This document shows positions 7,859 to 14,476 of a DNA stretch of 15,274 nt, piece after piece (the first letter of the stretch is position 1; every line of letters starts with the position of its first letter). Origin of the DNA: Pseudomonadota bacterium (GTDB lineage: Bacteria; Pseudomonadota; Gammaproteobacteria; Steroidobacterales; Steroidobacteraceae); assembly GCA_021808035.1 (NCBI GenBank), contig JAKBCG010000020.1:1-15274 (forward strand), read 5' to 3'. The position numbers and the translations under genes are program-made. A model generated the notes under the pieces. It saw only the letters and a list, made by a program, of their open reading frames with translations. It was not told where the DNA came from and did not search any database.

Positions 7859-8631
7859 AGCACGATGCAGGGCTGCGCGTGCACGCGCAGGCGCCGGCAG
7901 ATCAGCGCCGCCTGCGCGGCGCCGAGGCCGTGGACCTGCAGCCGGTACAGGCGTCCCGCCCGCGTGCGCAGCGGGCTCACCCGCGGATGCAGGCCGCGCA
8001 GCAGACTTGGGTCGCGAGCGACGAGAACCCGCCAGTGATGCAACGCCGCGGACGTTCCCGACCGGAACGCGCCGAGTTGTATCCCGTAGGCGCCGGCGCT
8101 GCGCTGGTGACGCGCGGCGATAGGCGATCGGGTCCGATGCGGCACGGCCGGGTGCGCCGACCGCGGTACGCTCGACGGTCGCGGCATCGCCGCGGCGACC
8201 GGTGCCGCCGGCGTCGACCCCACGGTCGCGGCCGCCACGCCGCCGGCGCCCGCGGCAACGGCCGATGTCGGCGGCGTCCCGGCAGTCGGTGTCGGCGCAT
8301 TCGGCGGTGATGCGAGCGCAAAGTTCTCGATCCGGATCCGCGCCTCCTCGGCCCACTTGCCCTGCGGGTGTTGTCTCAGAAACGCCTGGTAGCCTTCCGG
8401 CGTGTTCGTCGCGCTCGCCTTCTGCCAATCCTGGTCCTCTTCGGCCTGCGCGAGCCGTGCCTCGGCCTGGGTCGCGAACGAGCCGTTCGGGTACTTCGCG
8501 AGGTACTGCTCGTAGGATTGCGCGGTGTTCGTCGCGCGCGCCTTGGCCCAGTCGCTCTGCTCGCGGTGGCAGCCCGCAAGGGCGAGGGTCAGGAGGCACA
8601 GGCCAGCGGCGATCCAGGGTCTTCGTTGCAT
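7840..8631 (-). CDS. Lipoprotein with two internal repeats and a C-terminal SPOR domain
   Basis: A 263-residue predicted lipoprotein. A short positively charged start and hydrophobic stretch end in the lipobox LALAG-Cys21, so the mature protein should be lipid-anchored and face the periplasm. Two homologous repeats of about 36 residues start at Asp27 and Asp68 and share the pattern DW-x-KA-x-ATNT-x3-Y-x2-(Y/F)L-x3-P-x-G; they look TPR-like. A Pro/Ala/Thr-rich linker (105-180) leads to a SPOR-like domain (182-258), starting YGIQLGAF and containing LYRLQVHGL. SPOR domains bind peptidoglycan stripped of stem peptides, often at the division septum. Two cysteines (245, 255) are near the C-terminus. 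The ribosome-binding site AGGAAAA lies about 5 nt before ATG 8631. The gene follows the REC/OmpA-like gene by 28 bp and is probably co-transcribed. Confidence 0.85.
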   Translation of the reverse strand: MQRRPWIAAGLCLLTLALAGCHREQSDWAKARATNTAQSYEQYLAKYPNGSFATQAEARLAQAEEDQDWQKASATNTPEGYQAFLRQHPQGKWAEEARIRIENFALASPPNAPTPTAGTPPTSAVAAGAGGVAAATVGSTPAAPVAAAMPRPSSVPRSAHPAVPHRTRSPIAARHQRSAGAYGIQLGAFRSGTSAALHHWRVLVARDPSLLRGLHPRVSPLRTRAGRLYRLQVHGLGAAQAALICRRLRVHAQPCIVLRPHGR

Positions 8632-8659
8632 CGACTTTTCCTGCGGCAGAATGGAGGAA

Positions 8660-10048
8660 TCACTGCGCCGGGCCGGGCTCGACCGAGAACTCGACGCGGT
8701 TGTTCATGGCCGCGGCCTTGTTCCACTCGCCGGCGGTCAAGGTCGCCGTGCGGGCCGGATAAGGCGTTGCCACCTGGGTGCTGGAACCGTCCTGAATCGC
8801 GACCGAGATCGCGCCGCCGGAGCGCTCGCGCACGCCGGCGATCAGATTGCCAAAGGCGAGCGATTGGCGCTGCTGACCCGACAGGGATTCCTCGAACGGA
8901 TTGCCGATCGCATCGCATTGTGCGGCGGGCAGGCTCGGCTTCGCGGGCACGTAGCCGTCGGTCGGGTTGCCCGTGAGGCAGAACAGACCAGGGTAGCTCG
9001 TCACCTTGACGACGCCGTGAAAGCCCTCGGTCTCGAGCTGCGACAGCAGGCCGCGCATCGCGTCGAGCCGTCCGCGATCGAGCGGCACTTCGCCGTACGG
9101 GACCGTGACGACGCGGTCACCCGCGGCGGTGGCCGCCGTCGCCGCGGTCGATGTCGCGGTGGCCGGTGCGCCGCCGACGCCCGCCGGCGCCGCGCCGGAG
9201 ATCGCGGTCGCACCAGGGGCCGGTACGTTCGCGAGCGCGGCCGTGAGCTGCGCGGTCGCTCGGTCGAAATCGGCGCGCGCTCTGTCGAGCGGGATCGCGG
9301 CCGTCGCGAGCGTCGCGAGCCGGGCCTGTGAGGCCGCGAGGCGCGCGCGCGTCCCCATCCACAGCACGCCGAAGGCGATCGCCGCGAGCGCGACGACCGC
9401 GGTCGCGGCGATCCATGGCCACGGCGGTCGCTGCGGCGGGGGCGGTGCGGGTTCGACCGGCGACCTGACCGCGTGATCGCGGACCTCGCCGACGATCCGT
9501 GCCGCGAAACTGTCGAGACTTGCGACGACGAAGCGGCGCAGGTCGGCCGACTGTTCGCGGATCGCGGTCTCGATCCGCTTGGCCCCGTCGGCGACCGCCG
9601 GCGCCGGCGTCGGCTTCGCCGCCATCGGCGCTTCCACGTCGACCGGCGCGAGCGCCGACCCCTCGGAGTCGCGCCGTTCCGGCAACAAGTGCAGTTCGTA
9701 CAGCACCTTCGACACGTCGACCGGCCGGACCTGCTTCGGCAACACGCCGAACGCGCCGAGCGCGCGGGCCTGACCGACGTACAACTCCCCTTCCTGCGAG
9801 GTGTACATCATGATCGGAACGGTCGCATTGCGCGGATCCGCCTTGATCACCTTCACGGCCTGCAACCCGTCCATGCCGGGCATCAGGTGGTCCATGAAGA
9901 TCGCGTCGGGTCGCTGGTGTTCGAGATACTCGATCGCCTGCTCGGCGGACTCCGCCATGTCCACGTCGATTCCGTACTTCTCGAGCATCCGGCTCAACAC
10001 GACGCGAGCCGACTTCGAGTCGTCGACGATCAGCGCTCTCTTGCGCAT
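8660..10048 (-). CDS. Response-regulator receiver domain fused through a membrane helix to an OmpA-like domain
   Basis: A 462-residue fusion. Residues 4-120 are a complete receiver domain: acidic pair Asp9-Asp10, phosphorylation site Asp53 (FMDHLMPGMDG), Thr83-Ser84 and Lys105 followed by Gln rather than the usual Pro. There is no DNA-binding or enzymatic output domain. A linker (125-208) ends in a Pro-rich run, then one transmembrane helix (about 210-231), a short helical stretch (235-275) and an Ala/Thr-rich linker (278-310). Residues 312-457 look like a divergent OmpA C-terminal domain: VPYGEVPLDRGRLDAM, a long Cys-containing insert (Cys357, Cys378), ESLSGQQRQSLAFGNLI and terminal NNRVEFSVEP. 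The receiver should be cytoplasmic and the OmpA-like part periplasmic. The usual Asp/Arg pair that binds diaminopimelate is not evident, so peptidoglycan binding is uncertain. The start at 10048 has GGGAA upstream. The next gene downstream is the SPOR lipoprotein. Confidence 0.85.
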   Translation of the reverse strand: MRKRALIVDDSKSARVVLSRMLEKYGIDVDMAESAEQAIEYLEHQRPDAIFMDHLMPGMDGLQAVKVIKADPRNATVPIMMYTSQEGELYVGQARALGAFGVLPKQVRPVDVSKVLYELHLLPERRDSEGSALAPVDVEAPMAAKPTPAPAVADGAKRIETAIREQSADLRRFVVASLDSFAARIVGEVRDHAVRSPVEPAPPPPQRPPWPWIAATAVVALAAIAFGVLWMGTRARLAASQARLATLATAAIPLDRARADFDRATAQLTAALANVPAPGATAISGAAPAGVGGAPATATSTAATAATAAGDRVVTVPYGEVPLDRGRLDAMRGLLSQLETEGFHGVVKVTSYPGLFCLTGNPTDGYVPAKPSLPAAQCDAIGNPFEESLSGQQRQSLAFGNLIAGVRERSGGAISVAIQDGSSTQVATPYPARTATLTAGEWNKAAAMNNRVEFSVEPGPAQ

Positions 10049-10101
10049 CCGCGTTCCCGTCTCATCGGCACCGCCTCCCTCGGCCGCCCCGACCCGCGGC
10101 T

Positions 10102-10314
10102 TCAGGTCGCTGCCGGCGACCCCGATTCCTTGTTCTGCTCGATCCAGGTCAGCGCGGCCTCGACGTCCTGGAGTTCGCTCGCGGTGAAACCGGAGACCCG
10201 GGCGCCGGGCGATTCCGCCTTCTTCCTGGCCAGCTCCGCCTCGGCGATCCGATGCACCCAGACGAGGCCGCGGCGGACCTTCGCGGTGAATTTCTGCTGT
10301 TTGTCGTCGCTCAT
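10102..10314 (-). CDS. Small protein of unknown function, 70 residues
   Basis: I do not recognise this family. The gene is credible because a strong Shine-Dalgarno (GGAGG, 6 nt before ATG 10314) precedes it, and it sits in line with its neighbours, 82 bp after yadH and 53 bp before the REC/OmpA-like gene. The product is short, charged and predicted mostly helical. There is a basic N-terminal helix (KFTAKVRRGLVWVHRIAEAE) and a C-terminal helix (ASELQDVEAALTWIEQNKE), and no cysteine, signal peptide or membrane segment. It is probably cytoplasmic. It might be a partner of the receiver-domain protein downstream, but only position suggests this. Confidence 0.75.
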   Translation of the reverse strand: MSDDKQQKFTAKVRRGLVWVHRIAEAELARKKAESPGARVSGFTASELQDVEAALTWIEQNKESGSPAAT

Positions 10315-10396
10315 CCTGCGCCTCCAGTGTAGTACCCCGGTCTCGGCGACACCGATCCCCGGGACCGGTGCGACGCCTCCATCAGGCAGCCCGAGA
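10315..10396 (-). other. Spacer between yadH and the small-protein gene, with an imperfect inverted repeat
   Basis: An 82-bp spacer. CCGGTC (10337-10342) pairs with GACCGG (10363-10368), and inside it TCGG (10343-10346) pairs with CCGA (10352-10355), leaving a 7-nt bulge. On the minus strand this could fold into a hairpin just after yadH. No U-rich tail follows, so read-through into the next genes is possible. The spacer could equally hold a promoter for the 10314-7840 cluster, but I see no clear boxes. Confidence 0.3.
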
Positions 10397-11185
10397 TCAG
10401 TCGCGAATGCCGACCCCTCGGTTCATCAGCACGACGGCCAGCGAGAACATCGCGACGGCGGCGAAGACCATGATCGCGTAGGCCAGCCGCAAGTCGACGT
10501 CCGACGTGCCGAGGAAACCGTACCGGAATGCGCTCACCATGTACAGGATCGGGTTCGCGTGGGACGCGTCGAGCGCCCAGGCGGGCAGCATCCGGATCGA
10601 GTAGAAGACGCCACCGAGGTAGGTGAGCGGCGTCAGGATGAACGTCGGGAACCAGGAGATCTGATCGAAGTTCTTCGCGAGCATCGCGTTGACGAACCCG
10701 CCGAGCGCGAACACGAAGCTGGTGAGGAACGCGGCCGAGAGGATCAGCACGGGGTGCAGCACCCCGAGTCGCGTGAAGAACAGCGACACGATCGTGACGA
10801 CGGTGCCGACCATGAAACCCCGGGTCACGCCGCCGAGGGCATAGCCGAGCACGATCAACCAGTTCGGCAGCGGCGCGACGAGGAGCTCCTCGAGGTACTT
10901 GCCGAACTTCGCGCCGAAGAACGAGGAGACGACGTTGCCGTAGGAATTCTGGATCACCGACATCATGATCAGTCCGGGCGCGATGAACTGCATGTAGTCG
11001 TGCCCGCCGACCTGGCCGACGCGGCGGCCGATCAGACTCCCGAAGATCACGAAGTACAGCGTGGAGGTGACCGCGGGCGGGAGCAGTGTCTGCCCCCAGA
11101 TGCGCACGATCCGGCCGAACTCGCGGATCAGGGTCGTCCGGAAGCCGATCCACCGCGCGGCCGCGCGCCCGGCCGGGGCGCTCAT
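10397..11185 (-). CDS. yadH: ABC-2 type transporter permease, YadH-like
   Basis: A 262-residue inner-membrane permease with about six hydrophobic segments (near 36-53, 66-86, 108-137, 146-168, 178-196 and 236-254). It has ABC-2 family landmarks: FIAPGLIMMSVIQNSYGN, a conserved EELLVAPLP coupling-helix region, and NPILYMVSAFRYGFLG before the last segment. Length and sequence best fit the YadH group, whose substrate is not established; drug, polysaccharide and lipid exporters share the fold. Its ATG overlaps the stop of the upstream ATPase gene (ATGA at 11185-11182), so the two are translationally coupled and should form one exporter with two copies of each subunit. Confidence 0.93.
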   Translation of the reverse strand: MSAPAGRAAARWIGFRTTLIREFGRIVRIWGQTLLPPAVTSTLYFVIFGSLIGRRVGQVGGHDYMQFIAPGLIMMSVIQNSYGNVVSSFFGAKFGKYLEELLVAPLPNWLIVLGYALGGVTRGFMVGTVVTIVSLFFTRLGVLHPVLILSAAFLTSFVFALGGFVNAMLAKNFDQISWFPTFILTPLTYLGGVFYSIRMLPAWALDASHANPILYMVSAFRYGFLGTSDVDLRLAYAIMVFAAVAMFSLAVVLMNRGVGIRD

Positions 11186-12123
11186 GCGACCGCTTCGCCC
11201 GCGCCCGCCCGGCCGCTGGAGTCGACCAGGCGCACGAACAATTCCTCGAGGCGGTTGACCTTGTTGCGCATGCTGTCTATCTCGATTCCCTGCTCGCTCA
11301 ATTGGGCGAACACCCGGTTGAGGCTCTGGCCGCGCGAGACCTCGACCTCGAGGGTGTGCGCGTCCGCGAGCTCCGCGCGGAACCCCTCGAGCCTCGGCAC
11401 CGCGGTGCGCGCCTCGCGCAGGTTCAGCACGAAGGTCTCCGCCTGCAGCTTGCGCAGCACGTTGACCATGCTGTCACGCTCGATGATCCTGCCGCCGTCG
11501 ATGATCGCGACGTTCCGGCACAGGTTCTCCGCCTCCTCGAGATAATGCGTGGTCAGGATGATCGTCGTGCCTTCGCCGTTGATCATGCGCAGGAATTCCC
11601 ACATCGACCGGCGCACTTCGATGTCCACGCCGGCGGTCGGCTCGTCGAGGATCAGCAACTCCGGCTGGTGCATCAGCGCCCTCGCGATCATCAGCCGCCG
11701 CTTCATGCCGCCGGACAGGGAGCGCGCGATCGAACGGCGCCGGTCCCAGAGCTGCAGCTGCTTCAGGTAGACCTCGGCGCGCTGCTTCGCGATGCGCCGG
11801 GGGATGCCGTAGAAGCCCGCCTGGTTCACGACGATCGTCTGCACGGTCTCGAACTGGTTGAAATTGACTTCCTGCGGCACGACGCCGATGCAGGATTTGG
11901 CGACCTCGAGTTCGCGATCCAGGTCGTGGCCGAAGACCTCGACGACCCCGCTGGTCTTGGTCACGAGCGAGGTCACGATCCCGATCGCGGTGGTCTTGCC
12001 CGCGCCGTTCGGTCCCAACAAAGCGAAGAAGTCGCCGCGATCGACCTCGAGATCGATGCCCTTCAAGGCCTGGATGCCGTTCTTGTAGGTTTTGGTGAGC
12101 TGCCGGAGCAAGAGCGCGCGCAT
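11182..12123 (-). CDS. yadG: ABC transporter ATP-binding protein, YadG-like
   Basis: A 313-residue ATPase partner of the permease that follows. Seen motifs: Walker A GPNGAGKT (37-44), Q-loop Gln84 (VVPQE), signature LSGGM (136-140), Walker B LLILDEP (156-162, catalytic Glu161) and H-loop His193. About 85 further residues after the nucleotide-binding domain are typical of this subfamily. The start at 12123 is chosen because MRALLLRQLTKTYKNGIQAL aligns with the family N-terminus. A GTG at 12180 would add 19 basic residues and run into a hairpin. No good ribosome-binding site is visible for 12123, so the start is less certain than the rest. It lies 87 bp after the unknown gene at 12783-12211. 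Confidence 0.93.
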   Translation of the reverse strand: MRALLLRQLTKTYKNGIQALKGIDLEVDRGDFFALLGPNGAGKTTAIGIVTSLVTKTSGVVEVFGHDLDRELEVAKSCIGVVPQEVNFNQFETVQTIVVNQAGFYGIPRRIAKQRAEVYLKQLQLWDRRRSIARSLSGGMKRRLMIARALMHQPELLILDEPTAGVDIEVRRSMWEFLRMINGEGTTIILTTHYLEEAENLCRNVAIIDGGRIIERDSMVNVLRKLQAETFVLNLREARTAVPRLEGFRAELADAHTLEVEVSRGQSLNRVFAQLSEQGIEIDSMRNKVNRLEELFVRLVDSSGRAGAGEAVA

Positions 12124-12175
12124 AGAGGCGCGAAGAGTAACCGCGCGGGGTGCGCTCCGCAACGCGCGTCGCGCC

Positions 12176-12209
12176 GGCACCCGCGCCCGTACCCGCCCCC
12201 GCGGGTGCC
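12176..12209. terminator. Perfect 10-bp inverted repeat after the unknown gene, before yadG
   Basis: GGCACCCGCG (12176-12185) and CGCGGGTGCC (12200-12209) form a perfect 10-bp GC-rich stem with a 14-nt loop. On the minus strand it begins one base after the TAG stop of the 12783-12211 gene and ends about 52 bp before the yadG ATG. The position suits a terminator or attenuator. There is no following U-run, so termination would need Rho or be only partial. Confidence 0.5.
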
Positions 12210-12210
12210 C

Positions 12211-12783
12211 CTAGTGCAACTGCTTGCCGCTCGCGAGCAGCAGCCAGCAGCCGTGGAACCAACGCAGACGGGTCCGGTCGGCGCTGGCGGCCGCCTCCGC
12301 AAGCCCGTCCCAGAACGCCGTGCAGCGCGGCCAGCGCGGCGCGAGGTCCGGCGCTTCGACGACCGCGATCCGGGTGAGCCGATCGAGCGTCGCATCGGCG
12401 AAGACTGCCGCAGTGCGCAAGTCCATCCCGAGCGAGAGACGGGCCTGCAGATTCGCACTGGTCGCGAGGTGCCAGGCGTAGATCAGCGCGAGCCGCACGA
12501 ACCCAACGACCGCCGGATTCGAGACACCGGGCTCGGCAACCCGGTCCGGCACCGCGATGTCGAGCCGCGATCGCCAATGCGGGTCGTCGCCGAAGCGCAG
12601 ATCGAACAGGGCGTACGGACAATCGGCGATCGCGGCCTTGCGCGCGGGCGGCAGCGCGACGATCGCCGGCGCGGCGACGCCGTCCAGATCGAGGAAACGG
12701 AGATTCAGCGCGCGCAGCGTCGGACTGGTCCCGCCGATGATCGGCGCCTCGCGAGTCCAGGGTTCGATGATCGGGTCGTGCAT
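12211..12783 (-). CDS. Unknown protein, 190 residues, divergent from the FlhC-like gene
   Basis: I do not recognise this family with confidence. The start at 12783 is favoured by a strong ribosome-binding sequence (GAGGGGGA, 5 nt upstream). The open frame to 12936 runs through AT-rich promoter-like DNA and is unlikely to be coding. The protein is soluble, without signal peptide or clear transmembrane helix. A segment, LNLRFLDL (26-33) and ALPPARKAAIADCPYALFDLRF (43-64), weakly resembles the FlhD pattern NLSYLLL ... LPQMVKLAETNQLVCHFRF. The rest is helical and Ala-rich with many Trp (9, 70, 104, 151, 158, 175, 180). Since a FlhC-like gene is transcribed divergently from the same spacer, a regulatory partnership is a fair hypothesis, but the resemblance is short and could be chance. 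Confidence 0.75.
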   Translation of the reverse strand: MHDPIIEPWTREAPIIGGTSPTLRALNLRFLDLDGVAAPAIVALPPARKAAIADCPYALFDLRFGDDPHWRSRLDIAVPDRVAEPGVSNPAVVGFVRLALIYAWHLATSANLQARLSLGMDLRTAAVFADATLDRLTRIAVVEAPDLAPRWPRCTAFWDGLAEAAASADRTRLRWFHGCWLLLASGKQLH

Positions 12784-12874
12784 CGCGGTCCCCCTCGAGA
12801 GGGGCGCGCGGCGCAGTCCAGCGCATTTCCCGACGAACGCGCGGCGAACCGCGACGCCGACCCCCTTGGCAAGC

Positions 12875-12903
12875 ACGCTAACTTTGTGATTAATTTTTGT
12901 CAA
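12875..12903 (-). promoter_or_regulatory. Candidate promoter for the 12783-12211 gene
   Basis: On the minus strand, TTGACA (12903-12898, perfect -35 consensus) is followed after 17 bp by TAGCGT (12880-12875, three of six -10 bases). The leader to the ATG would be about 85 nt. The -35 lies in the AT-rich island, and the weak -10 suggests help from an activator or a misassigned box. Confidence 0.4.
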
Positions 12904-12924
12904 ATTTTTTGAGGCAGTAAAAAT
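12897..12924 (+). promoter_or_regulatory. Candidate promoter for the FlhC-like gene
   Basis: TTGTCA (12897-12902) and AAAAAT (12919-12924) with a 16-bp spacer resemble a sigma-70 promoter (five and four of six bases). Transcription would start near 12931, about 22 nt before the ATG. The -35 overlaps that of the opposite promoter, because TTGTCAA reads TTGACAA on the other strand. Only one of the two might be used at a time. Confidence 0.35.
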
Positions 12925-12953
12925 AACGTTTTTCAACGGATTTGGAGGGCGTC

Positions 12954-13526
12954 ATGAGGGTTTCCGACGACCGTTATACCCGGGACCGGCTGCGCTTCGA
13001 CCTGGCGATGCGCTTGATCCGCCACGAAGCGCGCACCTGCACGATCCGCCTGTGGACCGGCCTCAGCGACGACCGGATCCGCAAGCTCTACCGGAGCTAC
13101 GTCGAAGAGCGTGCGCGTACCGATCTGCCGCGGCACCGGGGCAAGTCGCCGCGCCAGACGGCGTTCTTCTTCCGCAGCCCGGACCTGCACTTCGAGGCCG
13201 CGCAACTCGCGAGCCTGTACCTCCTGCTCGGACTCCTCGGCGCATCGCCGGCCGGCGTCGAGTCGCGCTACCGGATCGGCGCGATCGAGTCGGGCGTGCT
13301 GCTGTGCCGCGCGTATGAAACCTACGTCGACCTGCACGAGCCGGCGCGGATCTCGTTCGAACATGCCTGGTTCCTGCTCTGGGCGCTCGCCCGGCACACG
13401 GAGATCGCGCTCGCCCGCTGCGAGCGCTGCGAGGGGTTGCGGCTGCGCGACGTGCTAGCCGGCCGTGATGCCCCATGCGCGGTCTGCGGTGCTCCCTCGG
13501 CGCCGGGCTTACGGCGGGGCTGCTAG
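12954..13526 (+). CDS. FlhC-like zinc-binding transcriptional regulator
   Basis: A 190-residue protein that resembles FlhC, the subunit that with FlhD forms the FlhD4C2 activator of flagellar genes. The N-terminal part (LRFDLAMRLIRHEAR, then LSDDRIRKLYRSY) aligns well with E. coli FlhC (IQLAMELITLGAR, LSRGRLIKLYKEL). The C-terminal zinc site is Cys156, Cys159, Cys175 and Cys178, with spacing X2, X15, X2, against X2, X16, X2 in E. coli. AFFF and HAWFLLWAL also fall at family-like positions. The start at 12954 has a strong GGAGG 5 nt upstream; a TTG at 12942 would add four residues. No recognisable flhD precedes it, whereas flhD normally lies directly upstream. nudC starts 11 bp after its stop. 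No flagellar gene is in the window, so the targets are unknown. Confidence 0.8.
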   Translation: MRVSDDRYTRDRLRFDLAMRLIRHEARTCTIRLWTGLSDDRIRKLYRSYVEERARTDLPRHRGKSPRQTAFFFRSPDLHFEAAQLASLYLLLGLLGASPAGVESRYRIGAIESGVLLCRAYETYVDLHEPARISFEHAWFLLWALARHTEIALARCERCEGLRLRDVLAGRDAPCAVCGAPSAPGLRRGC

Positions 13527-13537
13527 AATCCGCGGCG

Positions 13538-14476
13538 ATGGCGCGCCGTCTCACGTTCGCTGGACCCTATCTCGATCGCGCCGCGCACCTGCGCCAGGAT
13601 CCGGCCGGTCTCGACGCGGCGCTCGCCGAGCCCGGGAGCTGCGCGACCCTCGTCTTTGAATCACGCAGCCTGATCAGCGACGTCGACACCGACGCCCCGC
13701 GCGCCGCGCTCGTCGGCCTCGCGTGTCTGCCCGCCGCCACGCGCCCGGCCGAGGCACTCACCCTGCTCGGCCGATTCGCCGGCCGGCCCTGCTTCGCGCT
13801 GGAGGTCACCGCGACGGATGCGCTGCCGGAACTCGCGGGGACCCGGTTCGAGGACCTGCGCGGGATCGCCGGCCGGCTGCCCGCGAGCGACGCCGGACTC
13901 CTCGGCTATGCACGCGCGATGGTCGGCTGGCGGCGGCGGCACCGGTACTGCGGCGTCTGCGGTTCGCCGACCCGCCCGGTGCGAGGCGGGCAGGTGCTCG
14001 CGTGCACCGATCAGGGGTGCGGCACGGAGCAGTTTCCGCGGATCGATCCGGCGATCATCGTGCTGGTCGACGACGACCGTGGACGGGCGCTGCTCGGCCG
14101 GCAGTCGGCCTGGCCCGCCGATCGGTACTCGACGATCGCCGGTTTCGTCGAACCCGGCGAAGCGCTCGAGGATGCGGTCGCGCGCGAGGTGCGCGAGGAG
14201 ACCGGCATCGAGATCGCACGAACCGACTATTTCGCGTCCCAGCCCTGGCCGTTCCCCGCGTCGCTGATGCTCGGTTTCACCGCGCGCGCCGCGACCCACG
14301 CGATCCACCGCGACGATCACGAGCTCGAGGACGCCCGCTGGTTCACCCGCGAGGAAGTCGCCGCCGGCGTGATCCGGTTGCCGCCGCGTCAGTCGATCTC
14401 GTTCAGCCTGATCGAGCGATGGTTCGACGCCGCCGACGGCCAGTCGTTGCGGGCGACCCCCGGAGCGCGATTCTGA
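13538..14476 (+). CDS. nudC: NAD(+)/NADH diphosphatase, Nudix family (NudC)
   Basis: A 312-residue cytoplasmic hydrolase that cleaves NADH and related dinucleotides to NMNH and AMP; NudC also removes NAD caps from RNA in E. coli. A variable N-terminal domain (1-130) is followed by a zinc ribbon, Cys138, Cys141, Cys156 and Cys161, with spacing X2, X14, X4. The Nudix box occupies about 202-224: Gly202, Glu208, then REVREETGI. The NudC-defining motif SQPWPFPAS is at 234-242. All catalytic Glu residues of the box are present. The start at 13538 is chosen because it begins 11 bp after the FlhC-like stop and gives the usual N-terminus; an open extension to 13475 would lie inside the upstream gene. 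The ribosome-binding site is weak, which suggests coupling to the upstream gene. The TSUP gene overlaps or abuts its end. Confidence 0.95.
   Translation: MARRLTFAGPYLDRAAHLRQDPAGLDAALAEPGSCATLVFESRSLISDVDTDAPRAALVGLACLPAATRPAEALTLLGRFAGRPCFALEVTATDALPELAGTRFEDLRGIAGRLPASDAGLLGYARAMVGWRRRHRYCGVCGSPTRPVRGGQVLACTDQGCGTEQFPRIDPAIIVLVDDDRGRALLGRQSAWPADRYSTIAGFVEPGEALEDAVAREVREETGIEIARTDYFASQPWPFPASLMLGFTARAATHAIHRDDHELEDARWFTREEVAAGVIRLPPRQSISFSLIERWFDAADGQSLRATPGARF

Noticed and set aside
9100..9235. GC-rich, Ala/Thr/Gly-coding tract as a possible transferred or repeat element
   Set aside because: It keeps the reading frame of the REC/OmpA-like protein and looks like an ordinary flexible periplasmic linker.
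10337..10368. Inverted repeat after yadH as an intrinsic terminator
   Set aside because: The stem is bulged and no U-rich tract follows on the minus strand, so it is listed only as part of the spacer.
9473..12912. Long plus-strand open frames (9473-11545 and 11086-12912) opposite the REC/OmpA-like, small-protein, yadH, yadG and unknown genes
   Set aside because: They cross several well-supported minus-strand genes and spacers and are charged, repetitive shadow translations.
12784..12936. N-terminal extension of the unknown 190-residue protein
   Set aside because: It would cover the AT-rich divergent spacer; the start at 12783 has a strong ribosome-binding site.
13723..14418. Upstream part of the open frame that contains the TSUP protein
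   Set aside because: It lies inside nudC and is an Arg-rich shadow; only the part from about 14419 or 14473 resembles the TSUP family.
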